A stretch of DNA of 64,000 bases from Paraburkholderia sp. BL9I2N2. GTDB taxonomy: Bacteria > Pseudomonadota > Gammaproteobacteria > Burkholderiales > Burkholderiaceae. This document shows positions 7,545 to 17,452 of this stretch, piece by piece (position 1 is the stretch's first letter; each line of letters starts with the position of its first letter). The notes under the pieces were generated by a model. That model did not search any database, was not told where the DNA came from, and saw only the letters and a program-made list of their open reading frames with translations. The position numbers were made by a program, and so were the translations under genes. The DNA is taken from NCBI RefSeq assembly GCF_004339745.1, contig NZ_SMGP01000006.1, positions 124,001-188,000 of the forward strand. Reading direction: 5' to 3'.

Positions 7545-9326
7545 CTAACGCGCCATGCGCCGGATCCTTGAGGAAATGAGCCCGATCAACGCGATGAGTA
7601 TGATCAGCGTGGTCGAGACCGCCGCGAGCGTCGGCGTGATCGCCAACTGGATGTCGTCCCACATCTGCTTGGGCAACGTGGTATTGATACCGCCGCTCAC
7701 GAAGATCGCAATCGTCAGGTCGTCAAACGACACGAGGAACGCGAACAGAAAAGCCGCCGTCACGCTCGCCATCAGCAGCGGCAAGACAACGGTTGCGATG
7801 CGTCTTGCGGGCGACGCACCCATCAAGCGGGCGGCGTCGTCGAGTCGCCAGTCGAACTGGCGGAAACCCGCGGCGAGCGTCACCACGACATACGGAATCG
7901 CCAGCACCGTGTGACCGATCACAAGACCCGTATTGGTGCCCGTCAACCCAAGTCGCGCGAACAGATACAGCAGGCCGACCGCGACGACAATCCGCGGCAC
8001 GATCAGCGGCGCCACCAGCAGAGCGAACAAAGGCTTGCTGGCCCGCTGCGACATCCGCGTAAGCGCCAGCGTCGCACCGAAGCCGAGTACAAGCGACAGC
8101 AACGCGGTGCCGAGGCCCACTTCCAGCGATCGGGTCAGCGCGCTCTGCCATACCGGCGAATGCAGGAACGTGCCGAACCATTTCAAGCTGAACAGCTTTG
8201 GCGGAAACGCTATGAAGTCACTGGTCGTGAACGCATAAGGGATCACGGACAGCACGGGCGCGACCAGCGCTGCGAGCACCACAAAAGAATAGATCCGCAG
8301 CGGGCCGATACCGCCGGCTGCATGCGCATCGCGCGTCACCCGGCGCCTGACGAACGGCGCCGTCAACCGGCCCGCCGCCAGCAGCAGCGCGAGCTTCGCG
8401 CCTTGCGCACGCGAGCCGCGTCGCGTGTCCTGCACCTCGCCGCTCAACGACGATAGCCCGACCAGCCGGTCATAGACGAGGAAGATGACGATCGAGCACA
8501 GCAATAGCACGGTCGACAGTGCCCCCGCAAAGCGCATGTCGAACAGCTCTAGCACCGACGAGATCACCAGCTGCGCGATCATCGTTTCCTTCGGCGAACC
8601 AAGCAACGCAGGTACGATGAAAAACCCCAGACTCGAAATGAACACGAGCAATCCGGCCGCCGCCACGCCCGGGGACGACAGCGGCAGGAACAAGGTAAAG
8701 AAACTCATGCCGCGATCGGCGCCGAGCGTCTCGGCCGCCTGAGCGAGGCGTTCGTCAATACCGCGCATCACTGGCAGCATCGTCATCACAGCGAGTGGCA
8801 GCATCGCGTGCACCATGCCGATTACCACTCCTGTCAGTGAAGGCACGATGCCGTTCGTTTCACTGACGAGTCCGAGTGCAAGTGCGATGGTCGACAGCAC
8901 GCCGGTCTTCGACAGCAGCAACATCCACACGTAAGTCTTGACCAGGTAGCTGGTCCAGAACGGTAGCATTATCCATAGCAGCCAGCGCTCGCGTACGCGC
9001 GCCGACAGCCGGCTCAGCAGATACGCGACCGGATAGCCGAGCAGCACCGAAACCACCGCGGTCATCAACGAAATCGAAAACGTGATCCACAGCACTTTCG
9101 CGTAGACGGGTGTGCGCGCAATGCGCGCGAACTGCCCAAACCCAAAATTGCCGTCGGCGTTGACAAGGCCGCCTTGCAGTATTGCGCCGACCGGCACGAT
9201 GAAGAAGATCAGCAGGAACAGTAACGTCGGCACGATTGGCAGCAGACGGACCGACTGAGCGAGCCACCTGTAGCGGCGCGGTTGCGTCGTGTCGCGCGAC
9301 GGATGTGCCTCGAGGGCAACGGTCAT
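7545..9326 (-). CDS. Fused two-domain ABC permease (PotB-PotC type)
   Basis: The 593-residue inner-membrane permease contains two complete permease halves that are usually separate proteins. Each half has about six membrane helices and an EAA loop that docks on the ATPase: QAAETLGADRGMSFF in the first (residues about 210-230) and DAARLMGASPARRI in the second (about 505-520). The joint is a basic linker near residue 300-330. It should work with the ATPase at 10778-11845 and the Tat-type binding protein at 13104-14165. An IS1111-type element ends 5 bp before its ATG and separates it from the ATPase gene, so translation may now be poor. Confidence 0.9.
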   Translation of the reverse strand: MTVALEAHPSRDTTQPRRYRWLAQSVRLLPIVPTLLFLLIFFIVPVGAILQGGLVNADGNFGFGQFARIARTPVYAKVLWITFSISLMTAVVSVLLGYPVAYLLSRLSARVRERWLLWIMLPFWTSYLVKTYVWMLLLSKTGVLSTIALALGLVSETNGIVPSLTGVVIGMVHAMLPLAVMTMLPVMRGIDERLAQAAETLGADRGMSFFTLFLPLSSPGVAAAGLLVFISSLGFFIVPALLGSPKETMIAQLVISSVLELFDMRFAGALSTVLLLCSIVIFLVYDRLVGLSSLSGEVQDTRRGSRAQGAKLALLLAAGRLTAPFVRRRVTRDAHAAGGIGPLRIYSFVVLAALVAPVLSVIPYAFTTSDFIAFPPKLFSLKWFGTFLHSPVWQSALTRSLEVGLGTALLSLVLGFGATLALTRMSQRASKPLFALLVAPLIVPRIVVAVGLLYLFARLGLTGTNTGLVIGHTVLAIPYVVVTLAAGFRQFDWRLDDAARLMGASPARRIATVVLPLLMASVTAAFLFAFLVSFDDLTIAIFVSGGINTTLPKQMWDDIQLAITPTLAAVSTTLIILIALIGLISSRIRRMAR

Positions 9327-9331
9327 GATGT

Positions 9332-10769
9332 TTTATATGAACGCCTCCCGTTTGCGACGGTTTTTCGTGTGTTCCGACTACGACAGGATGGGTTGCAGCT
9401 TTATATCCGGGCTTGTTGCAGCCTGATACGCTGCGGCCCACCATGAAATCCGCTGACCCGCACCTCATTTCCCTGGCGAGCTCGAAGCTCAACCAATCAT
9501 TCAGGTTTAGCGAGTCCCGGTCCGACCTGTCTTGTCATTACTCACGATTGCCAGCGCAACCTTTCGACGTGTCATCCTGTAAAAGTTGATCTTCCTACGC
9601 GCCGTCTGCCATTCAAGCCGGCTTCACGCTCACGTACCCTTTTTCATACGGCCTGTCATGCGCCAGGATTGCCCAGATCGTCCGAGCCATCTTGTTGGCC
9701 TGCGCTACGATCGCCACATTCATCGGCCGCCGCGTCCTGATCTGCTCAAGCCACGGCCCTGGCTCCTTCGCGTGGAACAAGACGCTGCGCGCGCCGTGGA
9801 TCAGCAGCTTGCGCAGATACGTATCGCCTCGCTTACTGATACCCAGCAACTGAATCTTGCCGCCCGAACCCGTTTGTCTTGGGACAAGCCCGATCCAGGC
9901 TGCGAACTCACGTCCGGATCGGAACGTCTTCGCATCCCCCATCGTCGCGATCGCCGCGGTCGCCGTCAGTAGACCGACACCCGGTATCGCAGCGATTGCC
10001 TTGCACGCCTTGTCCTCTTTCATCCATGCCTGTAGGCGCCGTTCGATTTCGGCGATCTGCTTGTCCAGCTCCGTCAGACCGTTCCACTGCTCACGTAACG
10101 TGTCGATCAGGATCTTCGGCAAACGATCAACTAGCTGTTCGAGCACGGCGGGAATCGCCTTGTCCAGCGCAGCTCGCCCCTTGCCCATCACTTCACCGTA
10201 TTCGGTTAGCAGGCCGCGCAGGCTGTTGATCTGCATCGTGCGGAACTTCACCAGCTGTTCGCGCATCCGATGCAACCCCAGCACCGCCTGCTGTGTTTCC
10301 GTCTTCACCGCAACCGACTTGCCCGGCTGCTGCGCCGCCATCCAGATCGCACGCGCATCAGCCGCGTCATTCTTGTTACCCATCACGAACGCCTTGACGA
10401 ACTTCCCCGGCATCAGCTTCACCTGGTGGCCCATCACGATAAGCTTGCGGGCCCAGTGCTGTGAACCACCACACGCCTCCATCCCAATGAGACACGGCGA
10501 CCGGTTCGAGAAATGTTCAAGAAACGCTGCACGCTTTACGGGTTTGTTCACGATTTCGCCCGTCTCGGCGTCGATGTAATGGAGCTGCATCACGTTCTTT
10601 GCAATGTCCACACCCACTGTCGTAAGCTTCATATTGGACCCTCCGGTTTGCCTGTGAAGACCTTCATGATCTTCCATCTTGGGCACTTTGATGCCGTCGG
10701 CCCGTGAGGGTCCACCTTCCTGCTCCCCTTCCACCGCTCACGGGTGGGAGGCGTTCATATCATTTCCCT
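9332..10769 (-). mobile_element. IS110 family, IS1111-group element, copy 2
   Basis: This 1438-bp copy matches 823-2260 and has the same orientation. Inverted repeats lie at 9335-9349 and 10746-10760. It is inserted between the ATPase gene (stop at 10778) and the permease gene (start 9326), both read on the same strand as its transposase. The two copies enclose about 7 kb in direct orientation, so recombination between them could delete that segment as a circle. Confidence 0.93.
9613..10632 (-). CDS. IS110/IS1111 family transposase (copy 2)
   Basis: This intact 339-residue DEDD transposase is identical in sequence to the one at 1104-2123, with the same GGAGGG ribosome-binding site. The 281-bp non-coding region at 9332-9612 follows it and should encode the same guide RNA. 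Confidence 0.93.
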   Translation of the reverse strand: MKLTTVGVDIAKNVMQLHYIDAETGEIVNKPVKRAAFLEHFSNRSPCLIGMEACGGSQHWARKLIVMGHQVKLMPGKFVKAFVMGNKNDAADARAIWMAAQQPGKSVAVKTETQQAVLGLHRMREQLVKFRTMQINSLRGLLTEYGEVMGKGRAALDKAIPAVLEQLVDRLPKILIDTLREQWNGLTELDKQIAEIERRLQAWMKEDKACKAIAAIPGVGLLTATAAIATMGDAKTFRSGREFAAWIGLVPRQTGSGGKIQLLGISKRGDTYLRKLLIHGARSVLFHAKEPGPWLEQIRTRRPMNVAIVAQANKMARTIWAILAHDRPYEKGYVSVKPA

Positions 10770-10777
10770 GGCGTACG

Positions 10778-11845
10778 TTAGGCTCGGAGCAGCGTCGTGC
10801 GATGCGGGTCCCAGACGAGTCCGACCGTATCGCCGACACAGGGCGACAGACCGCGCTCGCAACGGACGCTCAAATGGCTGCCATCGCCCAGCGTCAATTG
10901 CACCCGGGTATCGCTACCGATGAACACGATGTCGGAGATCGTGCCGTCCAGAAAGCCGCTCTTCGGCTCAACTAGCCGTGGCGCTTCCGGACGCACCAAC
11001 AGGCAGTGCTTCGCGCCGGGCGCGGCAGCGCCGGCGTGCGGGACTGGCAACGGCACGCGTCCGCCCGCGGTGAGAAGAATCGCTTCGCCGCTCGGGCCGC
11101 GCGCGTGATCGAGCGCGCCTTCGAGCAGATTCGAGTGGCCGATGAAGCCAGCCGCGAAACGGGTAGCCGGTCGATCGTACAGATCGACGGGTGTGCCGAC
11201 CTGTTCGATGCGTGCCTGGTTCATCAGGCAGATGCGGTCAGACAGCGTCAGCGCTTCGTCCTGATCATGCGTCACGTAGACGAAGGTCGCGCCCAGTTCT
11301 TTGTGCAAGCGGCGGATCTCGGCCTGCATGTGTTCGCGCAATTTTTTGTCGAGCGCGCCGAGCGGCTCGTCAAGCAGAATCACCGACGGCCGGTACACAA
11401 AGCACCGCGCGAGTGCGATGCGTTGCTGCTGACCGCCGGATAATTCCTTCGGATAGCGTTTCGCGTAGTCGCTCATGCGCACCATCGCAAGTGCGTCGTT
11501 GACGGCACGCTTGACGTCTTCGCGTGACGTGCGGCGCATCCGCAATCCGTACGCGACGTTGTCCCACACGCTCATGTGCGGAAATAGCGCGTAACTCTGA
11601 AATACCATACCGATGCCGCGCTTGCCCGGCTCCATGTGCGTGACATCGCGGCCGGCTATCTCGATGCGGCCCGCGGTCGGCGCGACGAGACCTGAGATCA
11701 TCTGCAGCAGCGTGGTCTTGCCCGAGCCCGACGGCCCCAGCAAAGTCAGAAATTCGCCGGCCTGCACGATCAGGTCGCTCGGCTGTAGCGCGACGGTCTC
11801 ACCGTAGCTTTTTGTAATGCCGATTGTTTCAAGCTTTGCACTCAT
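10778..11845 (-). CDS. ABC transporter ATP-binding protein (PotA-like)
   Basis: A 355-residue ATPase of a spermidine/putrescine-type importer. It shows Walker A GPSGSGKT (residues 37-44), LSGGQQQR, Walker B VILLDEP and a THDQDEAL switch region, followed by a C-terminal TOBE-like domain with ARIEQVGTPVDLYDRP leading into it. The ATG at 11845, behind an AGAGGG, gives the family's usual N-terminus; an upstream in-frame ATG at 11914 is less likely. It is part of the operon read from 18.0 kb, after the crotonase at 12136 and before the fused permease, from which IS copy 2 now separates it. Confidence 0.92.
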   Translation of the reverse strand: MSAKLETIGITKSYGETVALQPSDLIVQAGEFLTLLGPSGSGKTTLLQMISGLVAPTAGRIEIAGRDVTHMEPGKRGIGMVFQSYALFPHMSVWDNVAYGLRMRRTSREDVKRAVNDALAMVRMSDYAKRYPKELSGGQQQRIALARCFVYRPSVILLDEPLGALDKKLREHMQAEIRRLHKELGATFVYVTHDQDEALTLSDRICLMNQARIEQVGTPVDLYDRPATRFAAGFIGHSNLLEGALDHARGPSGEAILLTAGGRVPLPVPHAGAAAPGAKHCLLVRPEAPRLVEPKSGFLDGTISDIVFIGSDTRVQLTLGDGSHLSVRCERGLSPCVGDTVGLVWDPHRTTLLRA

Positions 11846-12135
11846 CGCCGCCCTCTTGAGGAAATGATCCGGCTGTTGAAGCGCTCGGTGGCGTTCTGGC
11901 GGTTGCCGACCCACCGTCGTGGGCTAGACGAACGCATGTCGCGCAGATGGTCCGATACACCCGGCAAGGATCGCCGCGCACGCAGCCTGGATCGATTGGA
12001 ACGACTTCCCGCCGCTCGGGGCGCACGCGAGCGGCGCGACGCCGACTTTCGTAGAAAGCGCCGCGGAGTCCGGTTGAAATCTTGCGTCATACTCAGGTCT
12101 CCCGCAAAGGATGAACAGAAATGATCGCCTTCCAC
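11846..12135. other. Intergenic gap within the operon
   Basis: This 290-bp stretch between the crotonase gene and the ATPase gene is unusually long for an operon and shows no convincing ORF or hairpin. It may hold an internal promoter or degraded sequence. Confidence 0.4.
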
Positions 12136-12897
12136 TTACCTCGCCCGTTCGCGGAAGAAGGCCTCCATCATTCGCGCCGGTTCGCCGGAGTCGTACGCCT
12201 CACGCTGGATGCGTACGCCTGCCTCGATCGCATCGCGGAAAGCCGGCTCTGTCATCTCGCGGAAACGTTGCTTGTCCAGGCGCATCGCAACCGGCGGCTT
12301 CGCTGCGAGTTCCGTGGCAATTTCAAGCGCCTTCCCAAACACTTGATCCGCCGGGACGACGTGATGAATCAGGCCGATGCGATGACATTCATCAGCGTCC
12401 ATCAGGCGGCCGGTCAGTGTCAGTTCGATGGTGCGCGACATGCCAAGCATTCCGCTCATGATCCATGGGCCGGTCGTGCTGGCGATGCCCGCGTTGATCT
12501 CCGGCTGACCCATGCGTACGCCGGGATGGCCGACGCGGATGTCGCCGAGCAGCGCCACCTGGAATGCGGAGCCGACGGCCGTGCCGTTCAACGCCATCAC
12601 CAGGGGCTTCTTCAGGCCACGCAACACCGTGTAGTAATGCTCCCACTCCTTGATCCACGCGACTGCACGTTCGCCGTCAAAGTCGTGTGCTTCGGAAAGG
12701 TCCTGGCCGGCCGAAAATGCGCGGTCGCCGGCGCCGGTCATGATGATCGCCGCGACGTCGTCGTCCGCGTCGAAACGCTGCAGTGCGTCGATGATCATTT
12801 CGCGCATCGCGGTTGTCCAAGCATTCAGGCGCGCCGGACGATTCAGCGTAATGACCGCGACGCGGCCATGGTTTGAGACAAGAATGTCGTCGCTCAT
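12136..12897 (-). CDS. Enoyl-CoA hydratase/isomerase family protein
   Basis: A 253-residue crotonase-fold enzyme acting on an acyl-CoA in the cytoplasm. It shows the N-terminal VAVITLNRPARLNAW strand, the first oxyanion-hole segment RAFSAGQDLSEAH and the second, NGTAVGSAFQVALLGDIRVG. The residue usually glycine or glutamate after the second oxyanion loop differs from classical hydratases, so isomerase, hydrolase or lyase chemistry cannot be excluded. ATG 12897 is chosen; an in-frame ATG at 12915 would add six residues. It lies between the binding-protein and ATPase genes, an uncommon place for an enzyme and a sign that transport and CoA-dependent catabolism of one substrate are coupled. Confidence 0.88.
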   Translation of the reverse strand: MSDDILVSNHGRVAVITLNRPARLNAWTTAMREMIIDALQRFDADDDVAAIIMTGAGDRAFSAGQDLSEAHDFDGERAVAWIKEWEHYYTVLRGLKKPLVMALNGTAVGSAFQVALLGDIRVGHPGVRMGQPEINAGIASTTGPWIMSGMLGMSRTIELTLTGRLMDADECHRIGLIHHVVPADQVFGKALEIATELAAKPPVAMRLDKQRFREMTEPAFRDAIEAGVRIQREAYDSGEPARMMEAFFRERAR

Positions 12898-13103
12898 TTG
12901 TTCTCTCGTTGACATGGTTGATGATGGTTAGAAGTAGAGTCTTGCGGCAAATGCGTGCAGGGCCGGAGTTGCCCGGTGCTCGCGTGGATGGATTTGCGCG
13001 AGCGGTGGACTGGCGGACACGAAACAGATCGTTTTACAGACCAGCCGTGCAGGCCATCGTCGTGGCCTGCTGACGCAAAGCGGGTGCGTGGCCGATCCAT
13101 CGT
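12898..13103. other. Short intergenic gap, nothing recognised
   Basis: These 206 bp separate the binding-protein gene from the crotonase gene. I see no ORF with a ribosome-binding site and no clear hairpin. Confidence 0.4.
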
Positions 13104-14165
13104 TTAGCCGATCAACCAGGTATCGAAACGCTCGGTCACCGCCTCACGATTCTTATCCCACCAGGCGGCGTTCACATTGACTTCCTGTTTGAGATTGTCT
13201 GGGGCAGTCGGAAGAATGGCCGAGCGTGCCGGGGAGATGAACTCGAAGGCGCGCCTGTTGGTAGGTCCTGCCGCAACCGAGTTTGCCAGCACAGCCTGTC
13301 TGGCCGGATCAGCGCAAAATTTGACGAACGCTTTCGCATATTCGGCACGCGGCGTGCCGCGCGGAATGCCCCAGCCCTCGATCGCGTAGGTCCCCTGGTT
13401 CCAGACGATTTCCACCGGCGCACCGTTGTCGATTGCCGTCTGCGCGCGCGAACTCCAGGTGATGACCATATCGGCGTCGCCGGTCTGGAGCAGTTGCGTC
13501 GCCTGGGCGCCTGACGTCCACCACACTGCGACGTGCGGCTTGATTCGATCAAGGCTTCGAAATGCGCGATCGACATCCAACGGATAGAGTTTGTCAGCGG
13601 GAACACCATCTGCCATCAGCGCCTGCTCTAGCGAATCAAGAGGACTGCGTCGCATCGCCCGACGTCCCGGAAATTTCTGGACATCCCAGAAATCACGCAT
13701 GGACCGCGGGGCGGAAACGCCATATCGATCCTTCCGATAGCTAAGCACGGTTCCATAGACATTGACGCCCAGCCAATCGGGACGAACTGCCGAAGCGAGC
13801 AATCCGGGCATCTCCGCGCCATTGAGCCCGATGGGCTCGAGAAACCCGCGGGATTCCAGTCGGAGCACGTCCGCGGACAACGTCAGTGTTGTGACGTCCC
13901 ATATATAGTTTTTGGTCTCGACCATCGCGGAGAATTGCGCAAGCGGCTGCGACTCGCGCGCCGCGCTGACAACGCGAATCCCGGTCGCCTTTTCGAACGG
14001 GTCATAGAATGCTTTGCGGTAAGCGGGGCTGTAGGGTCCGCCCGGGTCCGTCACGATGATGCGTTTATCCGACTGACCAAACGCCGGCGAAAGCGCTGGC
14101 GCGAGCGCTAGTCCGGCGAACGACTGCAGGACTGTCCGGCGTCGCAAATTGCAGGTGCCACTCAT
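13104..14165 (-). CDS. ABC transporter substrate-binding protein with Tat-type signal (PotD-like)
   Basis: A 353-residue periplasmic binding protein. The N-terminus has NLRRRTVLQSFAGLALAPA, a twin-arginine motif followed by a hydrophobic stretch and an A-x-A-like cleavage site, which suggests export in folded form. The mature part shows the family 1 fold: RIIVTDPGGPYSPAYRKAF at the start, then DFWDVQKFPGRRAM and a GWGIPRGTP hinge region. ATG 14165 is chosen because GGAGAGG lies 7 nt before it; a GTG at 14171 is in frame but too close to that site. Its partner genes are the ATPase and fused permease downstream. The ligand is unknown. Confidence 0.88.
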   Translation of the reverse strand: MSGTCNLRRRTVLQSFAGLALAPALSPAFGQSDKRIIVTDPGGPYSPAYRKAFYDPFEKATGIRVVSAARESQPLAQFSAMVETKNYIWDVTTLTLSADVLRLESRGFLEPIGLNGAEMPGLLASAVRPDWLGVNVYGTVLSYRKDRYGVSAPRSMRDFWDVQKFPGRRAMRRSPLDSLEQALMADGVPADKLYPLDVDRAFRSLDRIKPHVAVWWTSGAQATQLLQTGDADMVITWSSRAQTAIDNGAPVEIVWNQGTYAIEGWGIPRGTPRAEYAKAFVKFCADPARQAVLANSVAAGPTNRRAFEFISPARSAILPTAPDNLKQEVNVNAAWWDKNREAVTERFDTWLIG

Positions 14166-14260
14166 GTTCACACCTCTCCAGAAATCCTGACTCGATGCAG
14201 ATCAGCTGCGAATCGACAGGAACGGTTAAAGGCCACTCTGGTTGCACATCCTGTGCCTTG

Positions 14261-15040
14261 CTAGCTCCCAACGAAGCGTGGTACGACCTTGTCGCGGAAT
14301 GCACGTACCGCCTCCCGATAGTCCACGCTCTCCTCGATAGACGCGATCTTCCGATCGATAGCGGAATGCATCTCGGAGACGGAGTCGGAGCAAATCGCAT
14401 TGACCTGCATCCTGCTGCCTCTGATCGAGAGCGGTGCCTTGTCCAGCATGGGCTGCGCAAAATCGATCGCCGCCTTGATCACGTCCGTCGTTGCCAATGC
14501 GTCAAAGAAACCTGCATCACTCGCTGCCGCGGCATCGATAAATTCGGCGCTGTACAACCAGCGTCGCGCGGTTGACGCACCCACCAGATGCACGAGACGC
14601 TGGATATGGGCAGTCGGATAAATGAGGCTGAGCTTCGCCGCTGGTATGCAAACTCGCGCCGTGTCGTCGGCAACCCGAAAGTCGCAGCACATCGCCAGGC
14701 TGACAGCGCCGCCAACGCAGGCGCCGCGCACGGCCGAGATAACCGGAAAGCGAGCGCGGAGAATGGCGTCGTACGCGTCGCATATCGATACGCGGTGCTT
14801 TTCCGCAGCGGCCGGATCGGCTTTCGCCGCGTTGTACGCGACAATGTCGTCGCCCGCGCTGAAATGCTCGCCCGTCCCAGTCAGGATGGCAAGCCGGATC
14901 GACGAGTTCCGCTCGAGCAGGTCGAACGACTCCGCAATCGCTTGCCAGGTCGGCTGATTGCACGCATTGCGTTTCTCGGGACGATTGATGCGTACGACCG
15001 CAACGCCTGCATGCGGGTATTCAATCACTATTTCAGACAT
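14261..15040 (-). CDS. Enoyl-CoA hydratase/isomerase family protein
   Basis: A 259-residue crotonase-fold protein. Visible motifs are VAVVRINRPEKRNACN, the first oxyanion segment HFSAGDDIVAY, and the second, GACVGGAVSLAMCCDFRVADD. It would hydrate, isomerise or cleave the CoA thioester made by the ligase encoded just upstream. ATG 15040 has AAGGAA at a good distance; the in-frame ATG at 15079 adds a stretch unlike the family. The pairing of a CoA ligase, two crotonase proteins and a nearby feruloyl-esterase-family lipoprotein would suit a hydroxycinnamate substrate, but this is inference. Confidence 0.9.
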   Translation of the reverse strand: MSEIVIEYPHAGVAVVRINRPEKRNACNQPTWQAIAESFDLLERNSSIRLAILTGTGEHFSAGDDIVAYNAAKADPAAAEKHRVSICDAYDAILRARFPVISAVRGACVGGAVSLAMCCDFRVADDTARVCIPAAKLSLIYPTAHIQRLVHLVGASTARRWLYSAEFIDAAAASDAGFFDALATTDVIKAAIDFAQPMLDKAPLSIRGSRMQVNAICSDSVSEMHSAIDRKIASIEESVDYREAVRAFRDKVVPRFVGS

Positions 15041-16277
15041 GATTTCCTTCGGTTCGTTAGCAGGCGCTTGCGGTAGCAAACGTCGAATACTCCGCCGCCA
15101 GGGCCGGTCCGCTCACGCGGCATGGTCGGGCGTTGCGTTAACGGGGCGCCGTCCGGGTGCCCTTCGTGTCGACTGGATATACGGAGGCTTGCCGATCCCA
15201 CACCCCTTCTACGGTGCGCGACAGGTCGTTCTTGCGAATGCGTTGCGTCGGCGTCTTGGGAAACTCGGCAATGAATTCGACATATCGAGGAATCTGGAAA
15301 TACGGCAATCTCGTTTCGGACCACTGAATCAGATCGGCCGGCGGCAAGCTGTGCCCCTCGCGCATGCGAACGAAGAGCTTTAGTTCGTCTTCACCCAGCT
15401 CGCTTGGCACGCCCACTAAAGCGGCCTCCTCAATGGCCGGATGCTCCGCGACCACGCGTTCGACTTCCCACGCAGAAATGTTGATCCCTCGGCGACGCAG
15501 CATGTCCTTCTTACGGCCGGCGAAATACAGGAAGCCCTCTTTATCCTGTGTCGCGAGATCGCCGGTGCAGAACCACTCGCCGCGCCGTGCGGCCGCGTCG
15601 GCTTCCGGGTTCCCGAAGTAACCGAGAAACCCAAGGCTGGGTACTTTCGCGCGGACAGTGATTTCGCCGGTTTCTCCGACGCCCACAGACTTGCCGTCAT
15701 CATCGGCCAGCATCACGTCGTAATGCGCGAGCGGCTTGCCGATCGAACCGGCCGGACCATCGGGATTCACGGTAACGAACGTGATCAGTTCCGAGAGCCC
15801 ATAACCCTCGCGCATCGTCACGCCAAAGCGCTGCGCGAATGTCGTCCACAATTCCCGCGGACACCCACCTCCCCACGCGATGCGGACATCGTGTTCGGTA
15901 TCGTCCGGACGTGCCGGTTGCTTGAGCAGCATCGGTAACACGCTGCCGAGGTAATGGATGTGCGTGACGCGATGACGGCGAACGTCGCTCCAGAAACGCG
16001 ACGCACTGAACCGTTCCACCATCGCCAGTCGTGTACCTCCAAGCAGCGCGGAAATGATCACGGCCACGCCCGCGCCGTGATGCAGTGATTCCCACAGTAA
16101 AAACGTGTCGCCGGGCTCCGCGCCGGTCAGCCGAAGAATGGCAAGGGCGCCGGCCCGCAAGGTTCGATCGGACTTCAGCACGCCTTTGGGCGCGCCCGTG
16201 GTACCCGAACTGGGGGTGAGCGCGATGATGGCGTCAGGGCCGCCTGAGGTCGGTCGAGACGCGTGGACGCCAACGGG

Positions 16278-17153
16278 TTAAGCAGCGACCTGATTCAGAT
16301 AGTATCGCTGCGTGAATGCTACAGGTGACAGGTAATTGAGACGAGCCTGCGTGCGCTGCCGGTTATAAAACATCTCGATGTATTCGCTGATGGATCGCTT
16401 GGCTTCATCGCGCGTGGCGAAGCGTCGATGATAGACCAGCTCGCTTTTTAGCGTGCCCCAAAACGATTCGATCGGCGCGTTGTCAAAGCAGTTTCCTCGT
16501 CGACTCATCGACGCCTGCATGCGGAACTGGCCGACGAGATCCTGATAGGCGTGAGCGCAGTATTGGGACCCACGGTCCGTGTGATGGATCAGGCCGGGCG
16601 CCGGGCGCTGCGATGCAACCGCACGGAACAGCGCCTGCATTACCAGATGCTTCGTCATGCGCTCGCTCATGGCGTAGCCGACGAGCTCCCCACTAAACAG
16701 ATCCTTCAGGCCGGCGAGGTACAGCCAGCCCTCGTCAGTCGCGATATACGTGATGTCGCCGCACCAGGCCTGATTCGGCGAGGTTGCAGTGAAATCCTGG
16801 TTCAGCAGGTTCGGCGCCACCGGTAGGTCGTGCTTCGAATTGGTCGTCGCCTTGAACTTGCGTTTCTGCCTGCAGCGTAGTCCCAGCTTTTTGCGTAGCC
16901 TTTTTATGCGGTGAACACCGAGCCGCACGCCGTGCTCGTCGAGGTGCTTCTGCAAGCGTTCGGGCCCGAAGCTCTCACGCGTGCGCTGATGCGCCGCCAG
17001 CACTTCGGCCTCCAGTCTCGGCTCCTGCTGTGCCCGCAACGACGGCGAGCGCTTGCGCCACGCGTAATAGCCGCTCACGGAAACGCCCAGCAGCCGGCAC
17101 ATCGGCGGCACCGGATAGTCCTGTCGCATCTGTTCAATCACGCCGTACTTCAC
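16278..17153 (-). CDS. IS3 family transposase OrfB (DDE integrase catalytic domain)
   Basis: This 291-residue protein carries the HTH_21 region (YPVPPMCRLLGVSVSGYYAW) and the rve integrase core. The DDE residues are seen in WCGDITYI, HHTDRGSQYCAHAY and NAPIESFWGTLKSE. It overlaps the end of OrfA by 4 bp and is normally made as an OrfAB fusion by -1 frameshifting. The gene appears intact. Confidence 0.94.
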   Translation of the reverse strand: MKYGVIEQMRQDYPVPPMCRLLGVSVSGYYAWRKRSPSLRAQQEPRLEAEVLAAHQRTRESFGPERLQKHLDEHGVRLGVHRIKRLRKKLGLRCRQKRKFKATTNSKHDLPVAPNLLNQDFTATSPNQAWCGDITYIATDEGWLYLAGLKDLFSGELVGYAMSERMTKHLVMQALFRAVASQRPAPGLIHHTDRGSQYCAHAYQDLVGQFRMQASMSRRGNCFDNAPIESFWGTLKSELVYHRRFATRDEAKRSISEYIEMFYNRQRTQARLNYLSPVAFTQRYYLNQVAA

Positions 17154-17452
17154 CGCGACTCCCTCGCAAAGTACGTCGCGAATTTTTTTAATAAATCGCG
17201 CTCCATTTTAACTTCCGCCAGCTCCCGCTTGACTCGCCCGAGTTCCGCTTCGATCTCCGTCAGCGGCTTTTGATGCTGACCTACACGTTCCAGCTTGCCT
17301 GCCTTCGCAGCACGCACCCAGTTTGCCACCGTCTTCATTGATATCGACAGCCGACGCGCAGCCTCCGATACGCCAACGCCCTCGGTCATTGCAAGCTTCA
17401 CCGCCTCTTCACGGAATTCCTTCGTGTAGACGGCTTTGGGGATTCGACTCAT
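17150..17452 (-). CDS. IS3 family transposase OrfA (HTH_Tnp_1)
   Basis: This protein of about 100 residues has an N-terminal helix-turn-helix (EAARRLSISMKTVANWVRAA) that binds the IS ends and a C-terminal leucine-rich coiled coil for oligomerisation. ATG 17452 is chosen because GGAGG lies before it; the in-frame ATG at 17464 is less well placed. Confidence 0.9.
   Translation of the reverse strand: MSRIPKAVYTKEFREEAVKLAMTEGVGVSEAARRLSISMKTVANWVRAAKAGKLERVGQHQKPLTEIEAELGRVKRELAEVKMERDLLKKFATYFARESR
17183..17189 (-). other. Programmed -1 frameshift slippery site of the IS3 element
   Basis: A run of seven A residues on the coding strand lies near the end of orfA, 30 bp before the orfB start. 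Such A-runs direct the OrfAB fusion in this family. Confidence 0.65.

Noticed and set aside
823..10769. Composite transposon bounded by the two IS1111-type copies
   Set aside because: IS110-family elements move singly by an RNA-guided mechanism without target repeats, and each copy has an independent insertion context at a gene start. A composite unit is not needed to explain the layout, although recombination between copies is possible.
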